A stretch of 64,000 nt of DNA. Origin: JACJWR01 sp963752505 (lineage in GTDB: Bacteria > Actinomycetota > Actinomycetes > S36-B12 > UBA10799). Under the pieces are notes generated by a model, which was not told the DNA's origin, did not search any database, and saw only the letters and a program-made list of their open reading frames with translations. The stretch covers positions 1 to 64,000 of the forward strand of contig CAVVYM010000002.1 in NCBI GenBank assembly GCA_963752505.1. The letters are read 5' to 3'. Within the stretch, counting starts at the first letter, position 1; each line of letters opens with the position of its first letter. This document shows, piece by piece, positions 24,657 through 33,888 of the stretch. A program made the position numbers and the translations under genes.

Positions 24657-26436
24657 ATGGACGACCACGTTGGATTCATTTCGCGCGCGGATATCCCGCC
24701 GCCGAACCGCGATTTGCCGGCCTCACCGGTTCTTGATGCAATCCGTGCGTCGGTCATCGGCGACGATGAGGTCATCGATACGCCCTACGGCTCCCGGCGC
24801 ATCACCTACGCCGACTACACCGCCAGCGGCCGCGGCGTGACCTTCATCGAGGACTTCATCCGCGACGAGGTGCTCCCCCGCTACGCGAATACCCACACCG
24901 AATCCTCCGGCACCGGCCTACAGACGACGGTGCTGCGCGAAGATGCTCGGCGCATCATCCGGCGCAACCTCGGAGCCGGCGACGATGTGGCGGTCATCTT
25001 CGCCGGATCCGGCACCACCGGCGCGATCGACCGACTCATCGGGATCCTGAATCTGCGCCTGCCCGCCGATCTCGCCACGCGCTACGACCTGCTCGAACAG
25101 ATTCCGGCCGACGAACGCCCAGTGGTGTTCATCGGCCCGTTCGAGCACCACAGCAACGAACTGCCGTGGCGCGAATCGATCGCCGATGTGGTGACCATCC
25201 CGGAGGATTCCGATGGCCACGTCGACGAGGAGGCGCTGCGCGCCGCACTGGAGCGGTACGCGGATCGGCCGCTCAAAATCGGCTCGTTCTCGGCCGCCAG
25301 CAACGTCACCGGCATCGTGACGAACACATGTGCCGTGGCCTCGTTGCTGCATGAGTTCGGCGCCTTGTCGTTCTGGGACTTCGCGGCCGCCGCACCGTAT
25401 GTGGAGATCGACATGAATCCGGTGTGCAGCGAGCACCCGGCCCCCCACAAGGACGCGGTGGTGCTCAGCCCGCACAAGTTCATCGGCGGCCCGGGGACCC
25501 CGGGCGTGCTCGCCGTTCGGCGAGAGCTGCTGACCAACTCGGTGCCGGACATCGTCGGCGGCGGAACGGTCGCCTACGTGGGCCCGCACGACCACGCCTA
25601 CCTGCACGACTCCGAGCACCGGGAGGAGGCCGGGACCCCTGCCATCGTCGAGTCGATTCGGGCCGGCCTGGTGTTCGCGCTCAAGGAGGCCGTGGGCGCC
25701 GAGGTGATCCGCGCCCACGAGGAGGACTTCGTCCATCGCGCCATCGCCGCCTGGAACGCCCACCCGAACATCGGCATCCTGGGCAATACCGCGGCCGACC
25801 GGTTGTCCATCGTGTCGTTCACCGTGCGTCGCCCCGGTGGGCGCTATCTGCACCACAACCTGGTGGTGGCCATCCTCAACGACCTCTTCGGGATCCAAGC
25901 CCGCGGCGGGTGCTCCTGCGCCGGCCCGTACGGTCACCGCTTGCTCGGCATCTCAGAGGAGGTGTCGCGCGGAGTACCAGGAGCAGATCGTCGCCGGCTG
26001 CGAAGGCATCAAACCGGGCTGGGTGCGCGTCAACTTCAACTACTTCATCTCCGAAGACGTATTCGACTACATCGTGCAAGCGGTTGCGCTAGTCGCCGAT
26101 CACGGGGCGCGCCTGATCGGCGACTACACCTTCGATATCGCTACCGGCCTGTGGCGCCACCGCGACGGCGTCGTCACGCCACCGCTTCGGCTCACGGATG
26201 TGACGTTCACCGGCGATGGCATGGTCTACCCCCGTCACCACCACACGGCCCCCGAAACCGCCCTGGCCGGCTACCTGCTGCAGGCCACCGGGGTGCTGTC
26301 GCGGTACCCCATGCCCAGCGACGACGACCTGGTTCGCAGCGAGGAGGACGTTGCCGGTCTGATCAGCACCCCGGTGGAGCACCTGCGGTGGTTCGACGTC
26401 GCCAAGAACTGCCTCGTGAGCCGCTCCACCGGCTGA
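24657..26436 (+). CDS. Class V aminotransferase/cysteine desulfurase-like, frameshifted
   Basis: PLP enzyme of the SufS/CsdA-like class V fold. First frame 24657 to about 25970 contains 'TPYGSRRITYADYTASGRG', 'FAGSGTTGAIDRLI', 'FIGPFEHHSNELPW' and PLP Lys274 in 'VVLSPHKFIGGPGTPG'. An extra G at 25970-25972 shifts the frame; the other frame resumes with 'EYQEQIVAGCEGIKPGWVRVNFNYF' and runs to 26436. The joined protein is about 593 residues, longer than SufS (about 410), because of an extra C-terminal domain of about 120 residues ('DHGARLIGDYTFD...VEHLRWFDVAKN'). Conserved 'GGCSCAGPYG' supplies a reactive Cys. Substrate unknown. Confidence 0.83.
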
Positions 26437-26560
26437 CGAGCCATCTCCTCCCTCATTCGGCCGGCTGGCCGGAATGGGCTACAACAACCCCTGCGCAGGG
26501 CACCGCACCTACTGCTCCTCGCTACGCTGAGGAATGTCGGAGCGATCGTTAGGAGTGACG

Positions 26561-28363
26561 GTGAAAACGTTCGCGCGCATACTCCTGTTGCTGGTTGTCA
26601 TCGGTGTGCTCTTCGTGCCGGTGTGGTTCAACAGCCTCGACAGCACCGTGGAGGACCCACCGCCGGATCCGGTCAGCATTTCCGACTACAACGCCAACTT
26701 CACCCTCGACACCGAGGGCAACCTGTTGGCCACTGAGACGATCACGGCGGAGTTCCCGAGTTCCCCCCCACGCCGGGGCATCTTCCGCTACTTCGACACC
26801 CAGATTCGCGCCGATCCGAATGTGCGGCTGAGCATCGAGGACGTGCAGGTGGTGATGGACGGGGCCCCAGCGCCGGTGACCTTGAGCTGGGAGTCCGACC
26901 GCTACTACGTCGCGCGGGTAGGCGAGGAAGACGTTTACCTCACACCGGGCCCGCACGTCTACGAGATCACCTACCGGGTGCCAGGAGCCACGTTCGACCC
27001 GCAGGTTGGGGCGGGTGACTTCGTCACGACGACCGGCACCGCACCGCCGGATGCCCAGTCAGCCTTCTACTGGAGCGTCATCGCGCCCGGTTGGTTGATG
27101 CGCATCGACAACGCGACGGTGACGGTGAACCTGCCTGAGTCCGCCAGCCAAGTGGAGTGCTCGGCGGGCACCGCCACCGGCGTTGGGCCGTGCACCGTGG
27201 AGGGCACCGGCAGCTCGACCGTGACGCTGCGCGCCACAAACGTGCCGCCCGCCACCGGCATGACGGTGCGCATCCCGCTGACCACGGTGGCACCGTCGGC
27301 CCAGACGCTGCCGTGGCCCGCGTGGCTGGATCCGATCCTGGGACGCAACGTCGCCCTCGTCGCCCTCGTCGCGCTGCTCACCGTGGCCGCTGCAGTAGTT
27401 GGCGCGATGTGGGAGAACCGGACCAAGGAGAAGCAACCCGGTCTGCCGATCATGTACGCGCCGCCGCGCGGATTGGGTCCGGTCCAATGCGTCTACGTGG
27501 CCGACGAGAAGGTGGGCAATCATGCCCTACTCGCTTCGATCCTGCGGGCCGCCGACCTCGGCCTGGTCCGGTTGTTCGCGCAGGGCAAGACGTGGACAGT
27601 GCAGGGTATTCAGTACCCCGAAGCGTGGCGCTCGACCGACCCTGCCACGGCAGCTGTGGGCGCAACGCTGGGCATCGACCAGTGGGGCGCCGCCATCGTG
27701 GTCGACCGGAGCGTGGCGTCCGGGCGAAAACTGCAAAGCGCGCAGAAGGCACTCGAGACCGATACCGCGTCGTGGGCCTCGAGTTCCGGCCTCGTGGTGA
27801 AGGACGTGTCGGAGATGCTGGCCAAACCTGCCTGGATGCTGTCCGCCGGACTGGCAGCAGTGGGCCTGCTGGGCATCTTCACGGCGCAAATGTGGGGGCT
27901 GCCGTTCGCCGCCTTCGTCATCGCCGCAGTCGGCGTGATGGCCACCGGAGTTGGCACCCGACGCAGCGTCCAGGGCCGTCGGTTGTGGTCCGAGGCGGGC
28001 GGTTTCCGCCGGATGCTCTCGACCCCCTCGTCGGAGCAGCGCTACGACTTCGCCGCCCGCAAGGACACTTTCATCACCTACCTGCCCTACGCCGTCGCGT
28101 TCGGGGTCGCTGACGCCTGGGCGGACAAATACCGCACCGAGATGCATACCGACCCGCCCATGCCCACCTGGTACCCGGTCGGCATGGCCTACGGCGGAGC
28201 GCATGGCCTCTTCGGCGGCGGCAGCGGGGCCTTCGGCAGTTTCGAGACCGCGCTGTCGTCGTCGATCGGAGCCTACGAATCCAGTCAGCGCTCGTCGTCT
28301 TCGGGCGGCGGCGGTGGCGGATTCAGTGGCGGCGGGGGAGGCGGAGGTGGCGGTTCCTGGTGA
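26561..28363 (+). CDS. DUF2207 membrane protein with Gly-rich tail
   Basis: 600 residues from the GTG at 26561, which has an AGGAG box 7 bases ahead; the ATG at 26534 lacks one. The N-terminal helix (about 5-22) is followed by an extracytoplasmic beta-rich DUF2207 domain (about 30-255), a membrane helix (about 260-285), a cytoplasmic region with 'APPRGLGPVQCVYV', a helix pair near 425-465, and a low-complexity Gly/Ser tail ending in Trp. DUF2207 proteins are commonly encoded beside lemA, as here (67-base gap). Function unresolved; an envelope role is likely. Confidence 0.85.
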   Translation: MKTFARILLLLVVIGVLFVPVWFNSLDSTVEDPPPDPVSISDYNANFTLDTEGNLLATETITAEFPSSPPRRGIFRYFDTQIRADPNVRLSIEDVQVVMDGAPAPVTLSWESDRYYVARVGEEDVYLTPGPHVYEITYRVPGATFDPQVGAGDFVTTTGTAPPDAQSAFYWSVIAPGWLMRIDNATVTVNLPESASQVECSAGTATGVGPCTVEGTGSSTVTLRATNVPPATGMTVRIPLTTVAPSAQTLPWPAWLDPILGRNVALVALVALLTVAAAVVGAMWENRTKEKQPGLPIMYAPPRGLGPVQCVYVADEKVGNHALLASILRAADLGLVRLFAQGKTWTVQGIQYPEAWRSTDPATAAVGATLGIDQWGAAIVVDRSVASGRKLQSAQKALETDTASWASSSGLVVKDVSEMLAKPAWMLSAGLAAVGLLGIFTAQMWGLPFAAFVIAAVGVMATGVGTRRSVQGRRLWSEAGGFRRMLSTPSSEQRYDFAARKDTFITYLPYAVAFGVADAWADKYRTEMHTDPPMPTWYPVGMAYGGAHGLFGGGSGAFGSFETALSSSIGAYESSQRSSSSGGGGGGFSGGGGGGGGGSW

Positions 28364-28430
28364 GGCACAGACCTGTCATATTTACACTTGCGCGGCTCGA
28401 TGACTGCGCCCACACAACGGAGGTATGCGC

Positions 28431-29000
28431 ATGACTCTGATTGTCATACTCGTGATCGTCGTCATCATCGTCGGATTGATCCTGTTCGCCGTGGCCGGCT
28501 TCAACAAGCTGCGCAAGGCCGACATCGCCGCGCAGGAGGCCTTAGGCGGTATCGACGTGCAACTGACTCGGCGCGCGCAACTCATCCCCAACCTGGTTGC
28601 CACAGTTCGCGGCTACGCCACCCACGAAAAGGACGTGCTGGAGAACGTGACGGCGGCGCGCTCTCGCGTGGCTGCTGCTGCATCGTCCGGTTCGGTGCAG
28701 GAAAAGGCCGCCGCTGAGGCTCAGTTGGAGAAGGCCCTCGTCAACGTGATGGCCGTCGCCGAGAACTACCCGGAACTCAAGGCCTCCAGCAACTTCCTCG
28801 AACTGCAGCGGGAACTCTCCGACACCGAGAACCAGTTGGCCTTCGCCCGGCAGTACTACAACGACTCCGTGACCACGCTCAACACCCTGGTCGCCACCCT
28901 GCCGTGGATGTTCTTCAGCGGGATGGCTGGCGTGCGGCGGCGGGACTTCTTCGAGGCGCCCGGCGACTACGAGCAGCCCCCGACGGTTGACTTCAGCTAG
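28431..29000 (+). CDS. lemA: LemA family protein
   Basis: 189 residues from the ATG at 28431, which sits 7 bases after GGAGG; an ATG 6 bases earlier is too close to it. An N-terminal membrane helix ('LIVILVIVVIIVGLILFAV') is followed by the LemA helical domain with 'LTRRAQLIPNLVATVRGYA', 'YPELKASSNFLELQRELSDTENQ' and the 'ARQYYNDSVTTLN' signature. N-terminus outside, helical domain inside, is the usual view. Paired with the DUF2207 gene. Confidence 0.94.
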   Translation: MTLIVILVIVVIIVGLILFAVAGFNKLRKADIAAQEALGGIDVQLTRRAQLIPNLVATVRGYATHEKDVLENVTAARSRVAAAASSGSVQEKAAAEAQLEKALVNVMAVAENYPELKASSNFLELQRELSDTENQLAFARQYYNDSVTTLNTLVATLPWMFFSGMAGVRRRDFFEAPGDYEQPPTVDFS

Positions 29001-29098
29001 CCCCCCGACGGTTGGCTTGCTGCATTACTCGGTTGCGTTGTTGACGGGCGTGGCGACTTAAGCGAGCACGGCCGGGTCCGCCGAGCTGCGCAGAACTG

Positions 29099-30106
29099 CT
29101 ATTTCCCCTCGTGGCCGGCGACGCCGAGCGATGGCACCACACCGGTTTGATCGCTGACCACGTCCCACAGCCGCGCGGCCTCTCCGTCAGGTGCCTTGGT
29201 CCAGGGCAGTTTGACGGTCCGACGCGGAGCCCGGTCGAGCCAGAACTCGCCGCTGCGCTGCGCCGGCTCGGCCGCGGAGGCCAACCACACGATGGTGTCG
29301 GCCCCCTGTGCGGGACTGCGCAGGAACGGACCTGTCACCTTCTTGAACACCGGGAGCGCGTCTGCGACCCCCGGCGTATCGGCCCAGCCCGGGTGCATCG
29401 CGTGAAACACCACGCCGGAGTCGGCGAACCGGCGGGCCCACTCCTCGTTGAGCGCCACCTGGGCACGTTTCGCACGCGCGTAGGCGCGCACGCCGTCGTA
29501 GTCCTCGGCCGTGAACTGCACTGAATCTGCGTCGAGCCGCTCGGCGTACATACCGCCACTGGACACCACGATGACGCGGGAGCCAGGCGTTGCGCTCAGC
29601 AGCGGCAGCAGCCCGGACGTGATCACGTGCTGGGACAGCACTTGGGCGGCATAGGTCTCTTCGAAGCCCTCGTCAGTCAGCCGATACTCGTGGACCAGCG
29701 CGCCGGCGTTGTGGATCAGCACGTCGAGCCGGTCGAAATCGCTGGTGATCTGACGAACCAGCCGCTGACTCACCGACAGTTCGGTGAGGTCGGCCTTGAT
29801 CACCTGGACCAGCGGCGAGCCGGCCTGCTGGCACTCGCGCTTCACCGACACGAGTCGTTCGCCGCTGCGACCCACGAGCACGAGCGTCGCGCCCATGGCG
29901 GCCAGCTGCAGCGCCGCCTGCCGACCGAGACCCGACGATGCCCCAGTGATCACCACCACGCGCGACGTCAGGTCGGCGTCCAGCGGTTGCCAATTGTCGG
30001 CGGCCTTCGTGCGGACTACGTAGCCGACCTTGCTGAAGCTGCCCGCAACACTCGCCTCCAACACGGCATCGAGCGCCTTCGCGGCGGCCCGTCGTGGGTC
30101 GATCAC
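29099..30106 (-). CDS. Short-chain dehydrogenase/reductase
   Basis: 335 residues with an N-terminal extension of about 45 residues before the Rossmann motif. Cofactor loop 'VITGASSGLGRQAA', 'IHNAGAL', catalytic Ser in 'VIVVSSGGMYAE' and Tyr-x-x-x-Lys in 'RAYARAKRAQ'. 'HPGWADTPGV' places it near the retinol dehydrogenase-like SDRs. GTG start overlaps the SRPBCC gene stop by 4 bases, so the two are coupled and may act on one hydrophobic substrate. Substrate not predictable. Confidence 0.9.
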   Translation of the reverse strand: MIDPRRAAAKALDAVLEASVAGSFSKVGYVVRTKAADNWQPLDADLTSRVVVITGASSGLGRQAALQLAAMGATLVLVGRSGERLVSVKRECQQAGSPLVQVIKADLTELSVSQRLVRQITSDFDRLDVLIHNAGALVHEYRLTDEGFEETYAAQVLSQHVITSGLLPLLSATPGSRVIVVSSGGMYAERLDADSVQFTAEDYDGVRAYARAKRAQVALNEEWARRFADSGVVFHAMHPGWADTPGVADALPVFKKVTGPFLRSPAQGADTIVWLASAAEPAQRSGEFWLDRAPRRTVKLPWTKAPDGEAARLWDVVSDQTGVVPSLGVAGHEGK

Positions 30107-30573
30107 GGTTGCGCCGCCGGAAGGGCGCCGACCGCCTCGCTGAGCCCAGCCCGGGCGCGCTGACCGATCACTTGCATGACGATCCCGAACACCGGGTCGA
30201 AGGCTCTGCGGAAACCGCGGCCCACCAGGTCGGCGTCGTAGGTGACGTCGGTTCCGCCGTCCTCGCGGGGGTCGAACTTGATGACGTCGTAGGACACCAC
30301 GTCGGAGTTCTCGGCGCGCAGCGCCACCCGTGCCGGCTCGCCCGGCTGGCTCGGCGGTTCGGCTTCGACGATCTCGTACTCGAGCTCGATGGAGCGCAGC
30401 GGCAGGGAAACCACCACTCGGTAGCGCGCTCCACGTTCGCCAGGCGCGCCTGACACCAGCGCGGCTTCGGAGACCGAGGGATCCCAGTCGAGGATCGAGA
30501 CGAAGTCCGCGAGGTAGCGGTACGCCACGTCGGACGAGGCTGGCGAGATGACGGTTGTGCGGTAGTGGGCCAT
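30103..30573 (-). CDS. SRPBCC/polyketide cyclase-like protein
   Basis: 156 residues with the START-like SRPBCC fold: 'SDVAYRYLADFVSILDWDPSV' is the usual helix-strand opening, followed by beta strands and a C-terminal helix ('AFDPVFGIVMQVIGQRARAGLSEAV'). Such folds bind hydrophobic ligands in a deep cavity; no catalytic residue can be assigned. Coupled to the downstream SDR through a 4-base overlap, suggesting a shared lipid-like or aromatic ligand. Confidence 0.82.
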   Translation of the reverse strand: MAHYRTTVISPASSDVAYRYLADFVSILDWDPSVSEAALVSGAPGERGARYRVVVSLPLRSIELEYEIVEAEPPSQPGEPARVALRAENSDVVSYDVIKFDPREDGGTDVTYDADLVGRGFRRAFDPVFGIVMQVIGQRARAGLSEAVGALPAAQP

Positions 30574-30645
30574 GGCTTAAGTATCGGATGCGCGGAAGGG
30601 GAGCGCATGTGCACCCGACGCGGACGTGAGCAAGGTGACGTCGCG

Positions 30646-31452
30646 CTAGTCGAATCCGAGGTCGCGCAGCGTGTGCTCGTACAGTTGCGCCGCCAATTCG
30701 TCGTCGCCACCAGGTCCGCTCGGTTCAGTCACCGCCTCACCGGCGAAATAGCGGCCCGTCACGCCAGCCAGTTCCGGTGCCAGCGCGAGCCGCGCGTATG
30801 TGGCACCGGCAACGCTGGCGGGGTCGTGGCCTTCGACTCGCATGCCCTCCGTGAGCAGTTTCGTGCTCACCACCCCGGGGTGCACCGCGTTGAAGGTGAC
30901 ACTGGCGTCGTCTCCGAGCCGCCGGGCGAACTCGCGCGCCATGAGCAGGTTGGCCAGTTTGCTGTTGGCGTAGGCGTGGAAGTGGTTGTAGCGACGCGTG
31001 CGGAACTCCGGATCGTCGAGATCCAGTCGGGCGCGACCGTGCACCACCGCGGAGGTGTTGATCACCCGACCACCGCTGTCGAGCAGGTCGTCGAGCATGA
31101 GCACGGTCAGCAGGGTCGGATGCAGGTGGTTGACGGTCCAGGTGACTTCGCGTCCGGCAGCGGTCTCCTGCCGGTCGCGCAGGTAGACCCCCGCGTTGTT
31201 GACGACGACATTCACGTTCAAGGCGAGCGCCTCGGCGGCCAGCCGTTCCACTGCCGCGCGGTCGGCAAGGTCAGCGGTCAACCACCCCGCCACCGGCAGG
31301 CCCGCCTCGTGCAACTCCCGGGCCGCATCGTCGACCCGCTGAGAATCCCGGCCGTGGACGACAACCTGGCCGCCGGCGGCTCCGATGGCGTGGGCGGCAG
31401 CCAGACCAATACCGCTGGTCGAGCCGGTGATGAGCACAACCTGCGTTGACAT
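30646..31452 (-). CDS. Short-chain dehydrogenase/reductase
   Basis: 268 residues from the ATG at 31452; the longer reading to 31488 is not conserved. Cofactor loop 'VVLITGSTSGIGLAAA', 'VVNNAGVY', catalytic Ser in 'VINTSAVV', and Tyr-x-x-x-Lys in 'HAYANSKLAN'. 'NAVHPGVVSTKL' again places it in the retinol-dehydrogenase-like branch. It lies divergent from a zinc alcohol dehydrogenase gene, so both may act on one alcohol/aldehyde substrate. Not clearly related to the SDR at 29099 beyond family level. Confidence 0.9.
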   Translation of the reverse strand: MSTQVVLITGSTSGIGLAAAHAIGAAGGQVVVHGRDSQRVDDAARELHEAGLPVAGWLTADLADRAAVERLAAEALALNVNVVVNNAGVYLRDRQETAAGREVTWTVNHLHPTLLTVLMLDDLLDSGGRVINTSAVVHGRARLDLDDPEFRTRRYNHFHAYANSKLANLLMAREFARRLGDDASVTFNAVHPGVVSTKLLTEGMRVEGHDPASVAGATYARLALAPELAGVTGRYFAGEAVTEPSGPGGDDELAAQLYEHTLRDLGFD

Positions 31453-31525
31453 GGCCACCATCAAACCAGCGCGGATGCACTCGCGCACGTCGCCGCCGTG
31501 GCGCCCATGGTGCCACTATGGAGCC

Positions 31526-32539
31526 ATGCGCGCAGTCGAGTTCTTCACCCCCGACCCTGACCCCCGCGCCGCGGTGCGGGTCGTCGACAAGCCGCTGCCC
31601 GCTCCTGGGCCGGGCCAGGTGCGGCTGCGCATCACGGCCAGCGCAGTCTGCCGCACCGATCTGCAGCTCGTCACCGGCGACCTGCCGGCGCACCTGCTGC
31701 CCGTCACCCCCGGTCACCAAGTGGTCGGGGTCATTGACGATATCGCGCCGGACGTGACCGACTGGGCCATCGGCGACCGTGCTGGCCTGGTGTGGCTGGC
31801 GCGCGCCTGCGGCACGTGCCGGTTCTGCTTGTCGGGGCGGGAGAATCTGTGTCTGCATGCGGAGTTCACCGGCTGGGACGTCGATGGCGGCTACGCCGAC
31901 TACGTGATCGCCGACGCCGAGTTCAGCCATCACCTCGATGTGCTCGGTTCGGCAATGTCGGATGAGGCTGTCGCGCCCCTGCTGTGCGGCGGGGTGATCG
32001 GCTACCGCTCGCTGCGGGTCGCCGGCGTGGGTCCGGACAGCGCCGGAGTGCGCGTCGGGCTGTACGGCTTCGGGGCGTCAGCCACGATCGCGCTGCAGGT
32101 GGCTCGCTACTGGGGCGCCGAGGTCTACGTGGTGACGAGGTCACCGGACGAAGTTGACCGCGCACAGGCACTTGGAGCCACCTGGGCGGGCACCTACGAC
32201 CAGGTGCTGCCCACGTCGCTCGACGCCGCCATCACGTTCGCACCGGTCGGGGCGGTCGTAGCGCAAGCCGTGAAGGCCCTTGACCGCGGCGGAGTGGTGG
32301 CGATCAACGCGATTCACCTCGACGAGCTACCGGCCATGAACTACGACGATCTGTGGTGGGAACGCTCTCTCCGTTCGGTCGCCAACGTCACCCGTGACGA
32401 CGTGCGCGAGTTCCTCCCGCTGGTCGCGGCCGCCGGCGTCACGACGCAGTTCGAGGAACTGCCGCTCACCTCGGCCCCCGATGCACTCGCCCGAGTCGCC
32501 GCCGGCGACGTACGTGGCGCATTCGTGCTGCGGCCCTAG
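31526..32539 (+). CDS. Zinc-dependent alcohol dehydrogenase
   Basis: 337 residues from the ATG at 31526. Medium-chain dehydrogenase: catalytic zinc ligands Cys in 'SAVCRTDLQL' and His in 'PGHQVVG'; structural zinc in 'CGTCRFCLSGRENLC'; 'GYADYV' and a Rossmann 'YGFGASATIALQVARYWG'. Close to the AdhP/AdhA (propanol-preferring) group. The NADP/NAD site ('TRSPDEVDRA') cannot decide the cofactor. Divergent from the SDR at 30646 with a 73-base gap. Confidence 0.92.
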   Translation: MRAVEFFTPDPDPRAAVRVVDKPLPAPGPGQVRLRITASAVCRTDLQLVTGDLPAHLLPVTPGHQVVGVIDDIAPDVTDWAIGDRAGLVWLARACGTCRFCLSGRENLCLHAEFTGWDVDGGYADYVIADAEFSHHLDVLGSAMSDEAVAPLLCGGVIGYRSLRVAGVGPDSAGVRVGLYGFGASATIALQVARYWGAEVYVVTRSPDEVDRAQALGATWAGTYDQVLPTSLDAAITFAPVGAVVAQAVKALDRGGVVAINAIHLDELPAMNYDDLWWERSLRSVANVTRDDVREFLPLVAAAGVTTQFEELPLTSAPDALARVAAGDVRGAFVLRP

Positions 32540-32603
32540 TCCGGCTGCCCGATTCGGGGCCCAGCTCGTCGAGCCGCTCGGCTGCGCTTAGGTGACCGTC
32601 ACC

Positions 32604-33791
32604 TCACGAGAACGGCCAGATGCCCGCCGCCCAGGCGACGGCGCCGAGCATCAGACCGAGCGCCGTGATCGCCCACGCGAGCGATCCGCGGCTGGGACCG
32701 TCGACGTCGCCCGACGAGTGCACGACGTCCACCAGCGACATCAGGTCGGCGTCGCCGTCGGCCGCCACGGGCTCGGAAGCGGCGGGTGCGGCGGGTGCTA
32801 CGGATGCCACCGACGGCAGACCGTGATCCCACGCAGAGTCATCGGCGTGCTCGCGGGTCTCAACCGCAGTGTGGCTGGACACCGCTGCGCCGCGGCCCCG
32901 GTCCGGTACGCGCAACCGCTGGTGCATGGCCCGCAGGCTCGGTCGGCGGGTCGGCTCCTTGGCCAGCGCCGTCAGGATGATGTCGCCGTAGGCGCGCGCC
33001 TGATCCGGTAGATCTGCGAGCTGGGGCTCGACGTGGGAGATTCGCCAGGCCACCGCCTTGGGTTCACCGTAGCCGTAGACGTGACGACCGGTGGCCGCGT
33101 AGTAGAGCAGCATCCCCACCGCGTGGATGTCGCACTCCACCCCCACCGATTGGCCATTGAGTTGCTCTGGGGCCATCCACGTCAGGGAGCCCACCCGCTC
33201 GCCGGGACGACTAGGCGCCCCGGGTGCTTGCGCGACGCCGAAATCGAGCAAACGCACGCCCTGCGGGCTGAGCACCACGTTCGACGGTTTCAGGTCACGG
33301 TGCACCACCGCGGCGCCGTGCACGCCCGCCACCGCGCGCAGTAACCCGAGCGCGAAGGGGTGAAGTTCCTCCGGCGGCAAGGCCCCCGCCCGGCCGATCC
33401 GCTCGGACAGGGTCATGCCCTGAACGTATTCCATGACCATCCACGGCTGCGTGGCGTCGACATCGCTGGCCAGCACACCTGCGGCGTGGGCCGCCCCGAC
33501 GTCGCGCATCGCGGACACCTCCCCTGCGAAGCGTTGCCGGAAGTCGCTGTTGCCGGCGAGGTCGGCCCGCATCACCTTCACGGCCACGGCGTTGCCGCCC
33601 GGACCGCGACCGAGGTAGACCACACCCATGCCTCCCTCCCCCAGCCTGCCCACGATCAGTACGTCACCCACCCGGACCGGGTCGGTTTCGTGCAGATCCA
33701 TGACGGCCACAGGCATAGTGTCGCCCGCGCCGTCGCGAATCGCCATGATGGGTGGCATATCCGAGCCAGGCGTGTCGAAATGGCGCGGCAT
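32604..33791 (-). CDS. Membrane-anchored Ser/Thr protein kinase (PknB-like)
   Basis: 395 residues. Kinase domain about 40-300: glycine loop 'GRLGEGGMGVVYLG', catalytic Lys in 'VAVKVMR', 'VVHRDLKPSNVVL', 'DFGVAQAP' (DFG) and 'GSLTWMAPEQ'. A Pro/Ala-rich juxtamembrane linker leads to one C-terminal helix ('WAITALGLMLGAVAWAAGIW') with almost nothing beyond it, so there is no extracellular sensor such as PASTA. It could be activated by dimerisation or a partner. Divergent from the glucosidase gene. The first 25 residues are weakly supported; the start could be at an internal Met. Confidence 0.92.
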   Translation of the reverse strand: MPRHFDTPGSDMPPIMAIRDGAGDTMPVAVMDLHETDPVRVGDVLIVGRLGEGGMGVVYLGRGPGGNAVAVKVMRADLAGNSDFRQRFAGEVSAMRDVGAAHAAGVLASDVDATQPWMVMEYVQGMTLSERIGRAGALPPEELHPFALGLLRAVAGVHGAAVVHRDLKPSNVVLSPQGVRLLDFGVAQAPGAPSRPGERVGSLTWMAPEQLNGQSVGVECDIHAVGMLLYYAATGRHVYGYGEPKAVAWRISHVEPQLADLPDQARAYGDIILTALAKEPTRRPSLRAMHQRLRVPDRGRGAAVSSHTAVETREHADDSAWDHGLPSVASVAPAAPAASEPVAADGDADLMSLVDVVHSSGDVDGPSRGSLAWAITALGLMLGAVAWAAGIWPFS

Positions 33792-33888
33792 CGATCACGG
33801 CCGACCTCCGAGGCGGTCACGACCTGAGAACCTGGCGGTGACGCGGCTATGTTGGGATCCACCACCGACCCAGTGACAAGAGGAAACC

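Noticed and set aside
24918..25937. 339-codon minus-strand open frame over the aminotransferase
   Set aside because: Antisense to the conserved PLP enzyme, without any recognisable domain.
28290..28363. Gly/Ser runs at the end of the DUF2207 gene as a repeat or CRISPR
   Set aside because: It is in-frame low-complexity coding sequence, normal for the C-terminus of this family, with no spacer structure.
28977..29014. CCCCCGACGGTTG direct repeat spanning the lemA stop
   Set aside because: Two copies 25 bases apart look like a small slippage duplication; no regulatory context.
32590..32604. AGGTGAC-C-GTCACCT palindrome between the alcohol dehydrogenase and kinase genes
   Set aside because: It lies at the 3' ends of convergent genes, short and without T-run; neither operator nor clear terminator.
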